Source: Myxococcota bacterium (GTDB lineage: Bacteria > Myxococcota_A > Polyangia > Polyangiales > JANWZI01). Taken from it: a stretch of DNA of 64,000 bases. The DNA lies in contig JANWZI010000009.1 in the NCBI GenBank assembly GCA_025054695.1, positions 1 through 64,000 of the forward strand. Reading direction: 5' to 3'. This document shows positions 61,710-64,000 of this stretch, one piece after another; within the stretch, counting starts at the first letter, position 1, and the number at the start of each line of letters is the position of its first letter. The translations under genes and the position numbers were made by a program. The notes under the pieces were generated by a model that did no database searches, was not told the DNA's origin, and was given only the letters and a program-made list of their open reading frames with translations.

Positions 61710-63143
61710 GTGCTCGCTGCCGTCATCGGCTGGATCGCCGCATCGTTCGCCGTCCCGGCTCGCGCCGAGCCCGACGCCGGTGCGGATGCCGGTTCCGCCT
61801 ATTGTCCGCCGGACGTCGTCGAATGCCACGGCGAGCCGCTGGACTTCGAATGGAGCGAGGCGGCGTTCGAGGGCATCGATCTCGACACGGGCTGGGTGCC
61901 CCCCGACGGCGCGATCCAGCTCCGCTTCGGGCTGCGCGCAGCCGGGCGCACGCGCATCGCGATGGGCACCACGGGCGCGCTGTGGTGGCCCGCGCCCATC
62001 GAGGCATCCCTCGTGGGCAGGCGCGGCGGCGGTCGACTCGAGATCGATTACGGTCTCGAGATCACCGCGCGGCTGCGGTTCGACGTCGAGGTGGCGGGTT
62101 CCCGCTACCGCTGGGAAGGCGACATCCCCCTGCCCGGCGGGATTCCGCGCGACCTGGCGGCCTCGGCGAGCGGAACGTTCGACCCGCTGCTGCTTCCCGG
62201 TGCGTCGGATCGCCCGGTCGAGGTGTCCGATGCGACGGGCCGCATCCGGCTCTTGCGCTACGACGCCATCGGGGCGGTCGTCTCGATTCCCGGTGTCGGT
62301 GGCGGAGTCGCCGCCGACGTGTCCGTCCGTCTGGACGCGCGCTACGCGACCGATCGCGTCGAGGTGCGCACGGGGCGCGTCATCGAGCGCGAGGGGGCCG
62401 CTTCGGTGCTCTCGCCGCCGACCGGTTCCATCGACGGGTTCGGCGGCTCCGTGTCGGTGGGCTTCGGCCCGGTCGGCACGCTCGAGCGCGAGGTCTGGTT
62501 GACGGTCTATCCGACGCTCTACCTCGAGATCGTCGGCCGGCGTTTCGACTACACGATCGCCACCATCGAAGCGCGCGTCGCGGCGGAGCGCACGGAGGTG
62601 CGTTTCGAACCGCGTACGCTGCACGCGGCGCTCCCCGACGCCGACGTCACTCCCTTGGAGATGGATTTCGGCCCGGTTCCGGTCGGCGGTCGCGCCGAGC
62701 GCTTCGTCGACGTCTTCGACGACGGCGAGGCGCCACTTCGAGTGACGGCCGCCGAGCCCGAGGGGCCGTTCGAGGTCGACCCGCTGGCGCTCGACGTCGA
62801 ACCGCACGCCACGCGACGCCTGTCGGTCCGTTTCGCCCCGCTCCACGCCGGGCCCCACGCCTCGACGTTGCTGCTGTCGACGAACGACCCGGACGAGCCG
62901 CTGCTCGCGGTGCGGCTTCGCGGAGAAGGTGTCGCCGTGGATGGCGGCGTTCCCGACGCGGGCGCGGACGCGGCGCCGGAGGCTTCGGGAATGCCGGGCC
63001 CGTACCGGCCGGCGAGCGCGGGAGGATGCGGCTGTCGTCTGGGTCGGCCGCGCTCGTGGCTCGTCGAGGGGACGTCGGTCGTGGCGTTGGCCTTCGTGGC
63101 CTGCGCCCGACGTCCACGGCGCCCCCGGCACGTGCGTCGCTAG
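61710..63143 (+). CDS. secreted protein with choice-of-anchor/ASH-like domain and MYXO-CTERM-like tail
   Basis: DVTPLEMDFGPVPVGGRAERFVDVFDDGEAPLRV; tail GGCGCRLGR-hydrophobic-RRPRRPRHVRR; GTG start assumed. Confidence 0.72.
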   Translation: MLAAVIGWIAASFAVPARAEPDAGADAGSAYCPPDVVECHGEPLDFEWSEAAFEGIDLDTGWVPPDGAIQLRFGLRAAGRTRIAMGTTGALWWPAPIEASLVGRRGGGRLEIDYGLEITARLRFDVEVAGSRYRWEGDIPLPGGIPRDLAASASGTFDPLLLPGASDRPVEVSDATGRIRLLRYDAIGAVVSIPGVGGGVAADVSVRLDARYATDRVEVRTGRVIEREGAASVLSPPTGSIDGFGGSVSVGFGPVGTLEREVWLTVYPTLYLEIVGRRFDYTIATIEARVAAERTEVRFEPRTLHAALPDADVTPLEMDFGPVPVGGRAERFVDVFDDGEAPLRVTAAEPEGPFEVDPLALDVEPHATRRLSVRFAPLHAGPHASTLLLSTNDPDEPLLAVRLRGEGVAVDGGVPDAGADAAPEASGMPGPYRPASAGGCGCRLGRPRSWLVEGTSVVALAFVACARRPRRPRHVRR

Positions 63144-64000
63144 CGGAGCGTCGCGACCGCGTCCCGGATGCGTTGCAATCCCCGCTCGAGCAGGGGCATC
63201 GCGGTCGCGTAACTGAAACGAATGTAACCTGGCTCACCAAACGCGGTTCCCGGCACCGCCGCGCACAGCGCGTCCTCGAGCAGGAAACTGGCGACATCGG
63301 TGTCGTCGCGCAGCTCGCGCTGGCCCCAGCGGCGGCCGAGCAGCCCCCGGACGTCGGCGAACGCGTAAAAGGCCCCCTCCGGCACGGCGCACCGGATGCC
63401 GTCGATGGAATCGAGTCCCGCGACCAGCACGTCGCGCCGCCTGCGGAATTCGTCGCGCATGCGCTGCAACGGTTCGCGCGCCCCGGTCAAGGCCGCCAGC
63501 GCCGCGTGCTGCGCGACTGCGGTCGGATTGCTCGTCGACTGCCCCTGGACGAGCTCGCACGCGCGCACGAGCGATCGCGGCCCGATCAGCCATCCGATGC
63601 GCCAGCCCGTCATCGCGAACGTCTTGCTCACTCCGTCGACAACGACGACGCGTTCGCGCAGGTCGGGAGCCACCGAGAGCAACGAAACGTGGGAACGGCC
63701 GTCGTAGACGAGCTCACCGTAGATTTCGTCAAGCACGATCCACGCGTCGATCCGGCGCAGGACCTCGGCGAGGGCGGCCAGTTCCGCCGCGTCGTAGGCC
63801 GCGCCCGTCGGGTTGCTGGGACTGCACAAGACGACCGCGCGCGTGCGCGGGCTCGCGGCGGCGGCCAGCGCTTCGGGCGTCAGCCGGAAACGCGGCCCCT
63901 CGGTGCGCACGACGACCGGCCGGGCACCGAGCAGCCGGGCGTGCTCCGGGTAGCTCACCCAGTACGGCGACGGAATGATCACCTCGTCGTCGGGCTCGTA
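63140..64000 (-). CDS. class I/II pyridoxal-phosphate aminotransferase (5' end outside window)
   Basis: VIIPSPYWVSYPEHA; CSPSNPTGAAY; IVLDEIYGELVYDG; VSKTFAMTGWRIGW. Confidence 0.93.
   Translation of the reverse strand, partial: YEPDDEVIIPSPYWVSYPEHARLLGARPVVVRTEGPRFRLTPEALAAAASPRTRAVVLCSPSNPTGAAYDAAELAALAEVLRRIDAWIVLDEIYGELVYDGRSHVSLLSVAPDLRERVVVVDGVSKTFAMTGWRIGWLIGPRSLVRACELVQGQSTSNPTAVAQHAALAALTGAREPLQRMRDEFRRRRDVLVAGLDSIDGIRCAVPEGAFYAFADVRGLLGRRWGQRELRDDTDVASFLLEDALCAAVPGTAFGEPGYIRFSYATAMPLLERGLQRIRDAVATLR

Noticed and set aside
63140-63143. Overlapping convergent stop codons (CTAG) as a special signal
   Set aside because: Common compact arrangement in dense genomes; no further support.

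Overview
High-GC chromosomal window that looks myxobacterial/deltaproteobacterial (inferred from MYXO-CTERM-like tail, MopE-type Cys-rich lipoprotein, kinase + DUF4388, mevalonate cluster). Dense coding, about 48 genes. Recognisable blocks: a mevalonate/isoprenoid cluster (fni, polyprenyl synthase, mevalonate kinase, diphosphomevalonate decarboxylase, phosphomevalonate kinase, HMG-CoA reductase); a Gld-type ABC transporter with DUF4340 protein; a MopE-like repeat lipoprotein with an in-frame TGA; a Ser/Thr kinase; an RSH (relA/spoT) enzyme; rimO; carboxynorspermidine genes; a tRNA(His-Arg-Lys)-rpsB-tsf-pyrH-frr block; SLT transglycosylase; eno; AAA/DUF4143 ATPase; C1 peptidase; GT39-like transferase; guaA; a large UvrD-like helicase; penicillin acylase; a response regulator; a GlgA-like protein; and a partial aminotransferase. 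The most striking signal not explained by genes is a dispersed family of about 15 intergenic arrays built on a degenerate hexamer CTCGGN (complement NCCGAG), N mostly A/G/T. The arrays are about 35-165 bp long and occur on average every ~4 kb, in convergent, divergent and co-directional gaps. They are stop-free in all six frames (source of the spurious 'SESEPESE', 'RTRTRS' and 'GLGLGL' ORFs), rich in GANTC sites, and two carry exact 30-bp (5-unit) tandem duplications. I regard this array family as the best candidate for an undescribed system. All calls are by eye from the sequence; no searches were run.
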